Shown: positions 25,470-33,377 of the stretch, piece after piece
How the letters are laid out: each line of letters begins with the position of its first letter
How positions within the stretch are numbered: the first letter of the stretch is position 1
Origin: Paenibacillus foliorum
GTDB lineage: Bacteria > Bacillota > Bacilli > Paenibacillales > NBRC-103111
Assembly (NCBI RefSeq): GCF_013141765.1
Contig: NZ_WHOD01000101.1
Location: forward strand, 62,001-126,000
Direction: 5' to 3'
Length of the DNA stretch: 64,000 nt
Notes under the pieces: model-generated
The model's input: the letters and a program-made list of their open reading frames with translations, nothing else
What the model was told of the DNA's origin: nothing
Database searches by the model: none
Program-made: the position numbers and the translations under genes

Positions 25470-26382
25470 GATGCACCCACCTTCTTCTAATGCCCCACTG
25501 CATGACAGTCAGCACGAAAATGATAAAAAACAAGATAAAGGCTACGGCCGAAGCATACCCGAATTCGTACATTTTAAAGGCCTGCTCGTAGATGTAGTAG
25601 ACAAACACATAAGTGCTAGTGCCCGGACCGCCTCCGGTTAACACATAAATTTGCCCGAATACCTTTAGCGATCCGATCATTGTAATAATAAGGACCATGA
25701 ATACGGATGGAGTTATCAACGGAAGCGTCACGTTAAAGAAGGTTTTCCACCTGCCGGCCCCGTCAATTTTGGCTGCCTCATAGTACATAGGAGGGACATC
25801 GTTCAGCGCAGCAAGGAAGATCACCATATTGATCCCCAATCCTTTTAACAAAGTAATAATAATAACCGTAGGCATAGCCAAGGAAAGATCGTACAACCAG
25901 GCCGGTCCCGTAATTCCGAATATGCGGAGGATCGAATTCACAAGTCCGTTATCGGTTTGGAAAATATATTTCCAGACCGTAGCCCACACGACAATGGATG
26001 TAACTACCGGAGTAAAAATGGCTGTCCTGAAAAAACCAACCCCCAGAATTCGATCCTTTAGCAACAGGGCCAGTGCCAAGGTCAACACGATATTCAACGG
26101 AACAAAAACAATGGAGAAATAAAAGGAGTTCCATACGGTATCCCAGAATACGGAATCTCCTGTAAAAGCTTTGGTGTAATTCGCCAGCCCAACAAACTCT
26201 TCTTCTTTGATCAACGACCAATTGGTAAAGCTCATCATAAATGCGGCGATAATCGGCCCCAACAAAAATAAGACATAGCCGATAACCATCGGAGAGATGA
26301 ACATATAGCCGTACCATTTTTCTCGCTGCATTAATTTGCCTGTTTGGATATTCACGGTAAGGTTCCTTCCTGTGTCATTCAT
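25459..26382 (-). CDS. sugar ABC transporter permease, MalF/LacF type (module 1)
   Basis: 307 residues, six membrane helices, EAA loop YYEAAKIDGAGRWKTFFNVTLP. Opening words GYMFISPMVIGYVLFLLGPI are typical of the CUT1 MalF side. The ATG at 26382 overlaps the stop of the binding-protein gene (ATGA), and a GTG at 26355 with a better ribosome site (GGAAGGA) is an alternative start that would remove nine residues. It partners with the downstream permease and upstream lipoprotein. Confidence 0.93.
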   Translation of the reverse strand: MNDTGRNLTVNIQTGKLMQREKWYGYMFISPMVIGYVLFLLGPIIAAFMMSFTNWSLIKEEEFVGLANYTKAFTGDSVFWDTVWNSFYFSIVFVPLNIVLTLALALLLKDRILGVGFFRTAIFTPVVTSIVVWATVWKYIFQTDNGLVNSILRIFGITGPAWLYDLSLAMPTVIIITLLKGLGINMVIFLAALNDVPPMYYEAAKIDGAGRWKTFFNVTLPLITPSVFMVLIITMIGSLKVFGQIYVLTGGGPGTSTYVFVYYIYEQAFKMYEFGYASAVAFILFFIIFVLTVMQWGIRRRWVHHEQ

Positions 26383-27704
26383 TTCATGAGAGGCGTTACC
26401 TCGTCTTCCATTTTCTTAAGCACATCTTTTACAGGGTAGGTTTTTGTATACAGCATGTCGATAACCGTCTGAACCTTTACATCGATTTGCTGCCAGTTCT
26501 TATGTGCGTTTTGCGCTCTAAGCTTGCCATTCATCGGATCGATCAGTGACGCTTTAATGGCCTCTTTCGTCGGAGATTCGAAGCCTTTGGTCAATGCATC
26601 AGATGCCAGAACAGAGCTGCGGTTAGGCACATACATGAAGGCAAACTCGGTCATCGCTTCTTTACTTGTCATAAACTTCAACAAATTCTGTGCTTCTTGC
26701 TTATACTTGGAATCCTGCATGACGGAATAGGCTGCCAGTCCGGTTGCAGCAGGCGCATCCTTATTCGGACCTTTCGGCATCGGCGCGATATCCCATTCGA
26801 AGCCCTTAATACTTCTAGCTGTGTTGACATACGCGTAGTTTTGCCGGGACATGCCGATTTTTCCGCCTTCAAATGTAATTTGATCCCCCGGCTTCGGATG
26901 GACTTGATCCTTAAAGATCATATCCGATATCAGCTGTAGAGCCTTCTCTCCTTCAGGAGTGTTAAGTGTAAATTTGGTGCTCTCCTCATTCATAAAATCG
27001 GCTCCAAATGCCCAGAAAGTATCAAGATAGGCATCCTCCCAAGCCTTCCAGCCATTGGCTGTAATTAAGAAGCTTCCATAAATGCCTTTGGATGAATCGG
27101 TAATGGCTTTAGCTGATTTTAAGTATTCGTCGTAAGTCCAATTGCCTTCCTTGTACTGCTCCAATGGGGTTTTAAGCCCCTTTTCCTTAAATAATGTTTT
27201 ATTGAAGAAAATCACCTTTGGCGGATTCAGAAAAGGCACGCCGTACAGCTTGCCATCCTTTTTCAGACGTTGAAAGCTCGAAGGAATATTGTCGTTAAAA
27301 TCATACGCCTTGTCGTTCTGAATGTCGGAAATGTCGGCTAATTGCTTGGCTTCGATAAACTGTGGAATCATTTTATCTGACATCCATACCAGATCGGGTG
27401 CGGTTTTGGAAGCAACCATGATGGACAGCTTCTGCTGGTAATCAGCAAATGGAACCAGCATAAACTCGACTTTTATGTGCGGATTTTGGGCTGTAAACTT
27501 CTTAACATACTCCTCCAATATTTTCTTCCTCGTATCGTTTTCTCCCCACATCCCGACTTTGAGCACAATCTCTTCTTTAACCCCTGGCTTAGGTGACGCG
27601 GGAGACGCTGCAGTATCCTTGGGTGTGTCCTTTGTGGCCGAGCACCCGACTATTAAGCTTACTGCCGATACGAAAAGCACGGCCATTGACATTATTTTCT
27701 TCAT
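26379..27704 (-). CDS. extracellular sugar-binding lipoprotein (module 1)
   Basis: About 441 residues from the ATG at 27704 with GGGGAA upstream. The lipoprotein signal is MKKIMSMAVLFVSAVSLIVG with lipidated Cys 21. The mature part is a family-1 type solute-binding protein (LKVGMWGENDTRKKILEEYV, NPHIKVEFMLVPFADYQQKL, GKLYGVPFLNPPKVIFFNKT). It captures a sugar or oligosaccharide for the two permeases that follow. It is preceded by a cre-like site and, 120 bases upstream, by the response-regulator gene of its own two-component system. Confidence 0.94.
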   Translation of the reverse strand: MKKIMSMAVLFVSAVSLIVGCSATKDTPKDTAASPASPKPGVKEEIVLKVGMWGENDTRKKILEEYVKKFTAQNPHIKVEFMLVPFADYQQKLSIMVASKTAPDLVWMSDKMIPQFIEAKQLADISDIQNDKAYDFNDNIPSSFQRLKKDGKLYGVPFLNPPKVIFFNKTLFKEKGLKTPLEQYKEGNWTYDEYLKSAKAITDSSKGIYGSFLITANGWKAWEDAYLDTFWAFGADFMNEESTKFTLNTPEGEKALQLISDMIFKDQVHPKPGDQITFEGGKIGMSRQNYAYVNTARSIKGFEWDIAPMPKGPNKDAPAATGLAAYSVMQDSKYKQEAQNLLKFMTSKEAMTEFAFMYVPNRSSVLASDALTKGFESPTKEAIKASLIDPMNGKLRAQNAHKNWQQIDVKVQTVIDMLYTKTYPVKDVLKKMEDEVTPLMK

Positions 27705-27729
27705 AGCTAATTCCCCTTCATCCCTCATT

Positions 27730-27744
27730 TGATAAGCGCTTACA
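27730..27744. promoter_or_regulatory. cre-like catabolite-control site
   Basis: The minus strand reads TGTAAGCGCTTATCA around the perfect core AAGCGCTT, 26 bases before the binding-protein start. It matches the Bacillus CcpA consensus at 12 of 14 positions by eye. This would repress module 1 in the presence of preferred sugars. Confidence 0.55.
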
Positions 27745-27827
27745 TGTTTAATGATAGAGAATAATATCCATCCGAGAAATCCAAATGAATCGAGTTATGG
27801 TTCAAAATATCGAGATCTTTCCGTTTG

Positions 27828-28586
27828 CTAGTGAACCTGGTTTTCGCGAAAATCGGAGGGAGTTACGCCAACAAGCTGTTTGAACACGGTCATAAAATAT
27901 TTGGAATTCTCATATCCGGATAGTTTGGCGACTTCGTAAATTTTTAAATTCGCCTCCTGCAAAAGCTGCTTGGCCCGTTCCATTCTGCATTGAATCACAT
28001 AGTCCACGAAATTCTGGCCTGTTTCCAGCTTGAATAAAGAGGATAAGTACTGATGGTTCATATGCACCTTATTGGCAATGAATTGGAGCGAGATGTCCTG
28101 ATCCAGATTGGAATGGATGATTTCTCTGACTTTGCGGATAATACTCTTTTCGTTCTCTTCCACACTATTCCCCGCGGTATGAGACTGGCTTTGAAGAGCG
28201 TTCATTTTACGGCTGTCCAATCTTGCTTTGAGACCGGTTAAATATTGGGTTAATTCCACTCTGTCGACCGGCTTCAACAAATAATCCTCGACTTTGAAGC
28301 GAAGCGCTTTTTTCACATATTCAAAGTCCCCGTAACCGCTGATCACCAAAATCGGAGTATCAGGGAAATTATGCCGCACCTGCTCAATCATCTCGATGCC
28401 GTTCATTTCCTTCATCCGTATGTCTGTAATAATTAAGTCGGGCAGGATGCTTTTCATCGATTCAAGAGCTTGGCGGCCGTTTTTCTCCTCCTTCACCACG
28501 ATGAATCCCCCGATTACTTCTTCAATCAGCTTTTTCAAGCCCTGTCTGATCAGGTCCTCATCCTCGACAAGCATAATTTTGTACAT
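27828..28586 (-). CDS. YesN-type response regulator with AraC DNA-binding domain (module 1)
   Basis: 252 residues from the ATG at 28586 (MYKIMLVEDEDLIRQGL) with GGGAGGAA upstream. The receiver domain has the acidic pocket (EDED), the phospho-acceptor Asp in PDLIITDIRMKEMNG, and the KPVD lysine. The C-terminal 100 residues are an AraC domain (DISLQFIANKVHMNHQYLSS; IYEVAKLSGYENSKYFMTVF; VTPSDFR). The interdomain linker is short. It starts two bases after the kinase stop. It probably activates the importer downstream when the kinase senses its sugar. Confidence 0.94.
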   Translation of the reverse strand: MYKIMLVEDEDLIRQGLKKLIEEVIGGFIVVKEEKNGRQALESMKSILPDLIITDIRMKEMNGIEMIEQVRHNFPDTPILVISGYGDFEYVKKALRFKVEDYLLKPVDRVELTQYLTGLKARLDSRKMNALQSQSHTAGNSVEENEKSIIRKVREIIHSNLDQDISLQFIANKVHMNHQYLSSLFKLETGQNFVDYVIQCRMERAKQLLQEANLKIYEVAKLSGYENSKYFMTVFKQLVGVTPSDFRENQVH

Positions 28587-28588
28587 CG

Positions 28589-30337
28589 TTATTCCTCCCA
28601 TTGGAATGGCAGTCGAATCAAAACCGTCATTCCTTTATGTGCATTTTTCTTAAGCAAAATCCCATAAGGCTCCCCATACAGCAGCCGTATCCGCTGGTGT
28701 ACATTGCGAAGCGCATAGCCGCTGCTTTTTTGGCCGAATTCCTGTTTAACCGGATGCTCTTCCCCGGCAAAATCAATGCGCCGCAGCACCTGCTCCATGG
28801 TTCGCACATCCATGCCCAGGCCATCGTCCTCGACTGATAGGATCAAATCATCGTTTTCCGTTGCCGCCCTTATTCGGATCGTCACCGGATCGCTGCCCAT
28901 TCCATGCTCGATGACGTTCTCGACAAGCGGCTGCAAAATCAGCTTGAGAACAAACACGTATTGCAGCGACGGATCGATAAAAATTTCCATACGCAAGCTA
29001 TCCCCGCAGCGCAGTGATTGAATATGCAGGTAGGCTTCCACAAATCTTACCTCATCGCGCAGATAGACGGCCGATTGATTTTTGTCCACCGTATATCTCA
29101 GCAATTTGCCCAAATTAGAGACTACATTCGACAATGCCAGATGATTATGCTGAACAGCCATCATATTGATCGATTCCAGCGTGTTGTAAAGGAAATGCGG
29201 ATTCATCTGGCTCTGCAGTGCCGATATTTCCGCATCGCGCTCCCGCAATTTCGTTTCGTAAACCTCACGAACAAGACGATCGATCTCCCCGACCATTCGG
29301 TTAAACACTTCGGTCAACTGCCCGATCTCATCATGGGTCGCAACGATAGCGCGCTCTTTAAAAAAACCTTTCTTGACCAGCTCCATTTTACTCTGCAGAT
29401 GACGAATCGGCTTGACCAGCCGGTCAGAAGACAGAATGGCAAGCACAAGCGCAACCGCGAGCGAAGTCAGCGATATCATCAAGGTATAGCTCGTTATATC
29501 TTTAGCTTCCTGCCTTAGCTCCGCGAGAGGGATCTGGCCCAATATTTGCAGCCCTGTATATTTCGATTTTGTCCATGCGCTTAAAAACTCCGGGTCGTTC
29601 ACATCAGGCTCAGTTATAGTGGATTGGGGATGCAGGAGTGTCTTATCCTTATCGTAAATGTACAGCTTGCTGTTATTGCCGAAGTTAACGGAGGAAAATA
29701 TTTTCTCAAAACCTTCCGCCTTCAGATCAACCTTAATGAACCCAATCTTACTATGCGTATAGGGCTCCCGGATAAGGCGCGACAGCGATACGACCGTTTT
29801 CGGCCCCGAGGTGTAATAAGAAACGGCATGTGGAGGGGTAATAGTAAGCCCCCCGTCCTCCAAATCCGCCTTTTCCATCCAATCATTCGTTCCCTGAACC
29901 CAGTAATTCATTACACTGGTGTCCGCATTGCTGAACAGACTGCCATCATTCGTAAAAATGAGAATGCTTTCAATTTCAGACCGATCAAAGGCCATAGAGG
30001 AAATGAATAAATTGATTTTGAACTGCTCCTCCGCAGTCAAATAAACTCCCTTTTGATAGGAATTGCTGTGGTTCTTCAGAATGGCGAGGACATTAGGATC
30101 GTAAAGGGGGGACAACGTCAATCTCTCGATCTCTTTGACATATCGGTCCAGATTGATACGGATTTGATCGACGATTTGCAGGGTGTAATTTTTCGTATTC
30201 TGTTCGACATTAGCCGAATACTTGGTATACGTGAATGCGCCGCTGATTATAAACGGTATCGTAATTAGAGCCATAAACAGGATCATAAATTTCATTCGAA
30301 GCGATAGAAATACGCGATTGAGGTTGGCCAGCAACAT
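28589..30337 (-). CDS. YesM-type sensor histidine kinase (module 1)
   Basis: 582 residues. There is an N-terminal membrane helix (FMILFMALITIPFIISGAFT), an extracellular sensor of about 240 residues, and a second helix (TLMISLTSLAVALVLAILSS). A HAMP domain follows (SDRLVKPIRHLQSKMELVKK). The His_kinase block QSQMNPHFLYNTLESINMMA carries the phospho-accepting His, and the HATPase domain has PLVENVIEHGM (N box) and DDGLGMD (G1). It belongs to the LytS/YesM family that pairs with YesN regulators. Confidence 0.94.
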   Translation of the reverse strand: MLLANLNRVFLSLRMKFMILFMALITIPFIISGAFTYTKYSANVEQNTKNYTLQIVDQIRINLDRYVKEIERLTLSPLYDPNVLAILKNHSNSYQKGVYLTAEEQFKINLFISSMAFDRSEIESILIFTNDGSLFSNADTSVMNYWVQGTNDWMEKADLEDGGLTITPPHAVSYYTSGPKTVVSLSRLIREPYTHSKIGFIKVDLKAEGFEKIFSSVNFGNNSKLYIYDKDKTLLHPQSTITEPDVNDPEFLSAWTKSKYTGLQILGQIPLAELRQEAKDITSYTLMISLTSLAVALVLAILSSDRLVKPIRHLQSKMELVKKGFFKERAIVATHDEIGQLTEVFNRMVGEIDRLVREVYETKLRERDAEISALQSQMNPHFLYNTLESINMMAVQHNHLALSNVVSNLGKLLRYTVDKNQSAVYLRDEVRFVEAYLHIQSLRCGDSLRMEIFIDPSLQYVFVLKLILQPLVENVIEHGMGSDPVTIRIRAATENDDLILSVEDDGLGMDVRTMEQVLRRIDFAGEEHPVKQEFGQKSSGYALRNVHQRIRLLYGEPYGILLKKNAHKGMTVLIRLPFQWEE

Positions 30338-30409
30338 TCATCACTTCCCTTGACTTCAGCTTTTCGATAAGCTCAGTGGACTTGGATTCAGCCGTTTATT
30401 TCTGTAATG

Positions 30410-30438
30410 TTATCACAATTTTTTATATAACGGGACAA
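30410..30438 (-). promoter_or_regulatory. possible promoter of the module 1 kinase-regulator operon
   Basis: On the minus strand TTGTCC (30438-30433) and TGATAA (30415-30410) are separated by 17 nt, about 75 bases upstream of the kinase start. Both hexamers are imperfect. Confidence 0.4.
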
Positions 30439-30587
30439 GAATGTAGAACTATTAATGGTCGAATCAAGCCCTATTCGGATGTTGTTAGGAAATCTAACAA
30501 AATGCTCTTAAAAGCACTAATTCATGATTATATTTCCAGTATAAGGGAAGAATACTTACCAATCTGAACAGAAGGGAGAGAAGAACG

Positions 30588-30761
30588 ATGGAAGCCAATA
30601 TGGGCATCGATGATGTGCTTGCACAGATTCATCAGCTGAAGTCTAACGGTCAACCTTTGAACAAAAAGAAGGTTAAACAATCCCATCCACAGCTAATGCA
30701 GAATGCTTTGTTTTACTTTCCTAGCTGGGAGCATGCAATCAACACAGCTGACTCTCTATGA
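30588..30761 (+). CDS. 57-residue protein resembling a single HNH-associated helical repeat
   Basis: A short gene absent from length-filtered calls. The ATG follows GGGAG at about 9 nt and a strong terminator follows 10 bases after the stop. The product is basic and soluble (MEANMGIDDVLAQIHQLKSN, then GQPLNKKKVKQSHPQLMQNA and ALFYFPSWEHAINTAD). The spacing of the PLNKKKVKQSHPQL and FPSWEHAI words resembles a single copy of the short helical repeat (GxPL...hP.Ly.aA...FgSW..Al..aG) found with HNH and other homing-type nucleases. Function unknown; DNA binding is a guess from that resemblance. Confidence 0.7.
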   Translation: MEANMGIDDVLAQIHQLKSNGQPLNKKKVKQSHPQLMQNALFYFPSWEHAINTADSL

Positions 30762-30770
30762 TTCAGACAA

Positions 30771-30805
30771 GGAGACTGGCATCGATAGATGCCAGTCTCT
30801 CTTCG
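30771..30805 (+). terminator. strong terminator after the 57-residue gene
   Basis: GAGACTGGCATC (30772-30783) and GATGCCAGTCTC (30788-30799) form a perfect 12-bp stem with a GATA loop, followed by TCTTCG. Confidence 0.8.
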
Positions 30806-30909
30806 TGGAAAGTTACAGAACTGTGTACTTTGTTGATTTCCGCCATTCATTACGTATAATTACAGTAGAGCAGCTTATAGCTGTTGAATCAAGCAATTGG
30901 GGGAAGGAA

Positions 30910-31431
30910 ATGAAATCACGCAATTTTATGCCGCTTATCGCCACTTTTTCAGTAGTGCTTGTCGGGATTATCGCTTTATTGTTTTTTCTGCCTGGATATA
31001 AAGGAAGCCTTGGCTTCGACGTCACTATTTTTCCACTTTTAAATGCTATTTTTAATGGCTTCACCTTTTCATTCTTACTGATTTCGCTGTACGCTATAAA
31101 AAGAAGAAACATTCCCATGCACCGAAATTTCATTCTTTGCGCGTTTACAACAACCGCCCTATTTCTCGTTTCCTATGTAATCTATCATTATTTAACAGAG
31201 CCGACATTGTTCGGCGGCCCTACAGCTCTTAAGTATGTTTATTATTTCATCTTAATTACTCACGTTCTGTTAGCTATCGTCAATGTCCCTCTCGCTTTGA
31301 TTTCCGTCACTAGAGGCTTTAATATGCAAATAGAGCGCCACCGTAGGATTGCTCGTTGGACAATGCCAGTATGGCTTTATGTGAGCAGCACAGGCGTCAT
31401 TGTGTATCTCTTAATCTCTCCTTACTATTAA
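30910..31431 (+). CDS. DUF420 (YozB-like) membrane protein
   Basis: 173 residues from the ATG at 30910, preceded by GGGGGAAGG. The open frame reaches back to 30703 but would run through the upstream terminator. Five membrane helices. Family words are FLLPGYKGSLG-like FFLPGYKGSLGFDVTIFPLL, MHRNFILCAFTTTALFLVSY and RHRRIARWTMPVWLYVSSTG, with conserved histidines suited to metal or haem contact. DUF420/YozB proteins often occur near cytochrome oxidase assembly genes, but no such neighbour is present here. Precise function unknown. Confidence 0.9.
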   Translation: MKSRNFMPLIATFSVVLVGIIALLFFLPGYKGSLGFDVTIFPLLNAIFNGFTFSFLLISLYAIKRRNIPMHRNFILCAFTTTALFLVSYVIYHYLTEPTLFGGPTALKYVYYFILITHVLLAIVNVPLALISVTRGFNMQIERHRRIARWTMPVWLYVSSTGVIVYLLISPYY

Positions 31432-31473
31432 TTAACTGCATTAATTATAAACGTTCATTCTGGAGGATTACTT

Positions 31474-31908
31474 TTGAGAACCCCAATTTTATATGGTTCA
31501 GTTCACCTGCTGTTTTACCGTAATGATGAAGTTTTACTATTAAAGAGACAGAACACAGGCTTTGAGGATGGTAAATGGAGTGTTGTTGCAGGGCGAATGG
31601 ATGGCGGCGAAGAGGTAAAAGCCGCAGCCATACGTGAAGCCAAGGAGGAAGCCGGGGTAGACATTGATCCCACTGAGGTTGACGTTATAGGTGTCATGCA
31701 CCGAAAAAATACGAGCTCCGAATGGATCGACTTTTTTCTAAAAGTACGATCCTGGAAGGGCCAATTGATCAACGCCGAGCCCCACAAATGCGAAGAACTG
31801 GAATGGTTTAAGCTGAGTGAGCTTCCAGAGCCCATGGTCTCCTATATCCACAAGGCGCTTACGACTAAGCAGCAGGATGGAGTTTGGTTTGAAAGTGTGA
31901 ATTGGTGA
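31474..31908 (+). CDS. NUDIX hydrolase
   Basis: 144 residues from a TTG at 31474 with GGAGG 7 nt upstream. The complete Nudix box is present (GRMDGGEEVKAAAIREAKEE, then AGV), matching GX5EX7REUXEEXGU. The N-terminal words VHLLFYRNDEVLLLKRQNTG are standard. It hydrolyses a nucleoside-diphosphate-linked substrate with Mg2+ or Mn2+; the specific substrate is unknown. Followed by a strong terminator. Confidence 0.93.
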   Translation: MRTPILYGSVHLLFYRNDEVLLLKRQNTGFEDGKWSVVAGRMDGGEEVKAAAIREAKEEAGVDIDPTEVDVIGVMHRKNTSSEWIDFFLKVRSWKGQLINAEPHKCEELEWFKLSELPEPMVSYIHKALTTKQQDGVWFESVNW

Positions 31909-31930
31909 GCTTACACCTACATTTATGCAT

Positions 31931-31970
31931 AGAAGAGGCACACCCTCCTGGTGTGCCTCTTCTTTCTTTG
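31931..31970 (+). terminator. terminator of the NUDIX gene
   Basis: AGAGGCACAC (31934-31943) and GTGTGCCTCT (31951-31960) form a perfect 10-bp stem with a 7-nt loop, followed by TCTTTCTTT. Confidence 0.9.
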
Positions 31971-31995
31971 GACGGGTTTGATATACTGAATTTCC

Positions 31996-32115
31996 CTAAT
32001 CCTCATCCGTCTCATCCCATTTGCGTGAGTAGGCTTTCTTTGTCACCCAAAATGTCAACCCACATACGATGATTATCGTAATAACACCTAGAACGATCGT
32101 TCCACCGATCCCCAA
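31996..32115 (-). CDS. 39-residue single-span membrane protein, YtzI-like
   Basis: Below routine length limits. The TTG at 32113-32115 lies 8 nt after AGGAGG (32123-32128). The peptide starts MGIGGTIVLGVITIIIVCGL, one membrane span, and continues TFWVTKKAYSRKWDETDED. The TKKAYSxK signature just after the span is what marks the small Bacillus membrane protein YtzI. An alternative GTG four codons upstream lies inside the ribosome site. Function unknown. It is 30 bases downstream of the cysteine-rich gene in the same orientation and could share its transcript. Confidence 0.65.
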   Translation of the reverse strand: MGIGGTIVLGVITIIIVCGLTFWVTKKAYSRKWDETDED

Positions 32116-32145
32116 CCATACCACCTCCTGCGCAATAGTATCCTA

Positions 32146-32697
32146 TCAATGGCTATCATAATTTTCTTTCTCCATTTTATATTGTTGGAACTCCCTCATG
32201 TGAACCTTTTGTTTCTTTAATACGTGACGGAGGATTTCGGAATCACGGTAAAGTAATAGCTTATTCATATAAGAATCTAGTGTATCATTAAATTGGGAAA
32301 TCATTATCTTTTTTTGGACGCGCAGCTCTTCTAAATCCCGGGCAAATGCATCAACTACCAACCGAATTCGAGGATCAGGCTTGTCCAGCCAGAGAGAAAT
32401 GTTCACATCAGCTGGAGTGAAGTCTCGCCTGAAATCCTGGCCAGGTACTTGTTCCCAAAATGAGTTCCACTTTTCCAGCAATCCTAGCTCAAAAAATATA
32501 TACTTCTGAAAACCACATAACCATGCGGTACAGCTAGTGTTTCGTGATTGACAGCCTATACGGTCCTTCAAGTAAGGGCAGCTTTTACAACAAGATCCTC
32601 CGTTAGGTATACAGACCTTACAAATCGCTTCAACTCCAATTTCACGCAAATAGTCGAGTCCATGATCTATAATTTCTTCCTTAGTTGCCATTAGCAT
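32146..32697 (-). CDS. cysteine-rich protein with putative metal or Fe-S cluster site
   Basis: 183 residues; family not recognised. Eight cysteines lie within residues 26-61 (at 26, 29, 36, 37, 40, 49, 56, 61): CxxC-x6-CCxxC, then three more. This spacing is like zinc/iron-chelating YkgJ-type or Fe-S binding domains. The rest (residues 65-183) is helical and charged, with DKPDPRIRLVVDAFARDLEE and a coiled-coil-like tail. Two starts are possible (MLMATKEE), the first and third codons. An AT-rich operator-like word similar to that of the neighbouring arsR and sulP genes lies 60 bases upstream. Confidence 0.8.
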   Translation of the reverse strand: MLMATKEEIIDHGLDYLREIGVEAICKVCIPNGGSCCKSCPYLKDRIGCQSRNTSCTAWLCGFQKYIFFELGLLEKWNSFWEQVPGQDFRRDFTPADVNISLWLDKPDPRIRLVVDAFARDLEELRVQKKIMISQFNDTLDSYMNKLLLYRDSEILRHVLKKQKVHMREFQQYKMEKENYDSH

Positions 32698-32740
32698 GCT
32701 TCACCTTTAAAAAGCAGATTTGTAAATTCTCTATCTTTAA

Positions 32741-32770
32741 ATTCATATATCTTGTTATTTGAATATATAG
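32741..32770. promoter_or_regulatory. ArsR-type operator-like site 1
   Basis: ATTCATATAT and ATTTGAATATAT form an AT-rich imperfect inverted repeat upstream of the cysteine-rich gene. The TATTTGAATATA word recurs before arsR and, inverted, before sulP. Confidence 0.45.
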
Positions 32771-32864
32771 ACATTATAGGTCAATACAATTAATACTGCA
32801 ATCAAGAGGAACGTCTATTATTACTAGTTAGCTAGTTGAACAGCGGGCGTTTTATGTTATGATA

Positions 32865-32886
32865 ATATCTAAATATTTGAATATAC
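32865..32886. promoter_or_regulatory. ArsR-type operator-like site 2
   Basis: ATATCTAAATATTTGAATAT lies 15 bases upstream of the arsR start, overlapping its ribosome-site region. It contains the palindrome ATATTTGAATAT (imperfect) and is the expected place for autorepression. Confidence 0.55.
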
Positions 32887-32900
32887 GAGGAGAATACGTT

Positions 32901-33233
32901 ATGAACCTTGAGCTTCAGCAATTTAAAGCGGAATTTTTTAAAGCCTTGGCCCATCCCCTGCGAATTCGTATACTTGAAGTGCTTTCCGAGGGGAGCAAAA
33001 ATGTTAATGAGATTCAATCCATTATTGGCAGCGAAGGTTCAGCTGTATCTCAGCAGCTTTCTATTTTGAGAAGCAAAAATGTTGTCTTTGGCAGTAAGGA
33101 AGGGACATCCGTGGTGTACAGCTTGCGCGATCCCCTTGTAAAAGACTTACTTCAGGTAGCCAAACAAATTTTTGATAATCATCTTGTTGGCACGATTTCT
33201 CTACTGGAAAGTATGCGAATCTCTGAAAACTAA
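32901..33233 (+). CDS. ArsR-family transcriptional repressor lacking cysteines
   Basis: 110 residues from the ATG at 32901 with AGGAG upstream; the open frame begins 14 codons earlier but without a ribosome site. The winged-helix fold is clear (FFKALAHPLRIRILEVLSEG, NEIQSIIGSEGSAVSQQLSI, GTSVVYSLRDPLVKDLLQVA). It has no cysteine at all, so it cannot use the ELCVCDL thiolate site of arsenic or cadmium sensors or a disulfide switch. Metal binding by other residues or a non-metal ligand must be assumed. Three similar AT-rich sites nearby suggest it controls itself, sulP and the divergent cysteine-rich gene. Confidence 0.9.
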   Translation: MNLELQQFKAEFFKALAHPLRIRILEVLSEGSKNVNEIQSIIGSEGSAVSQQLSILRSKNVVFGSKEGTSVVYSLRDPLVKDLLQVAKQIFDNHLVGTISLLESMRISEN

Positions 33234-33275
33234 GCAACTAAACTAGGTCAAATAAAATAGATAAAATATATTTAC

Positions 33276-33304
33276 CAATGTCTCCATAAGGGCATTGTTT
33301 TTTT
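33276..33304 (+). terminator. terminator after arsR
   Basis: CAATGTC (33276-33282) pairs with GGCATTG (33291-33297) with one G-U, followed by TTTTTTT. It separates arsR from sulP, so sulP needs its own promoter. Confidence 0.8.
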
Positions 33305-33330
33305 ATATGCGTAGGTTTATCATTCTTACT

Positions 33331-33360
33331 ATATTCAAATAATCAAATATTACAAATATC
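33331..33360. promoter_or_regulatory. ArsR-type operator-like site 3
   Basis: ATATTCAAATAATCAAATAT lies 20-50 bases upstream of sulP. It contains the inverse of the arsR-site word (ATATTCAAAT) and a second half site CAAATATTACAAATAT. Confidence 0.5.
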
Positions 33361-33377
33361 ATAAAAGAAGGGTTGTC

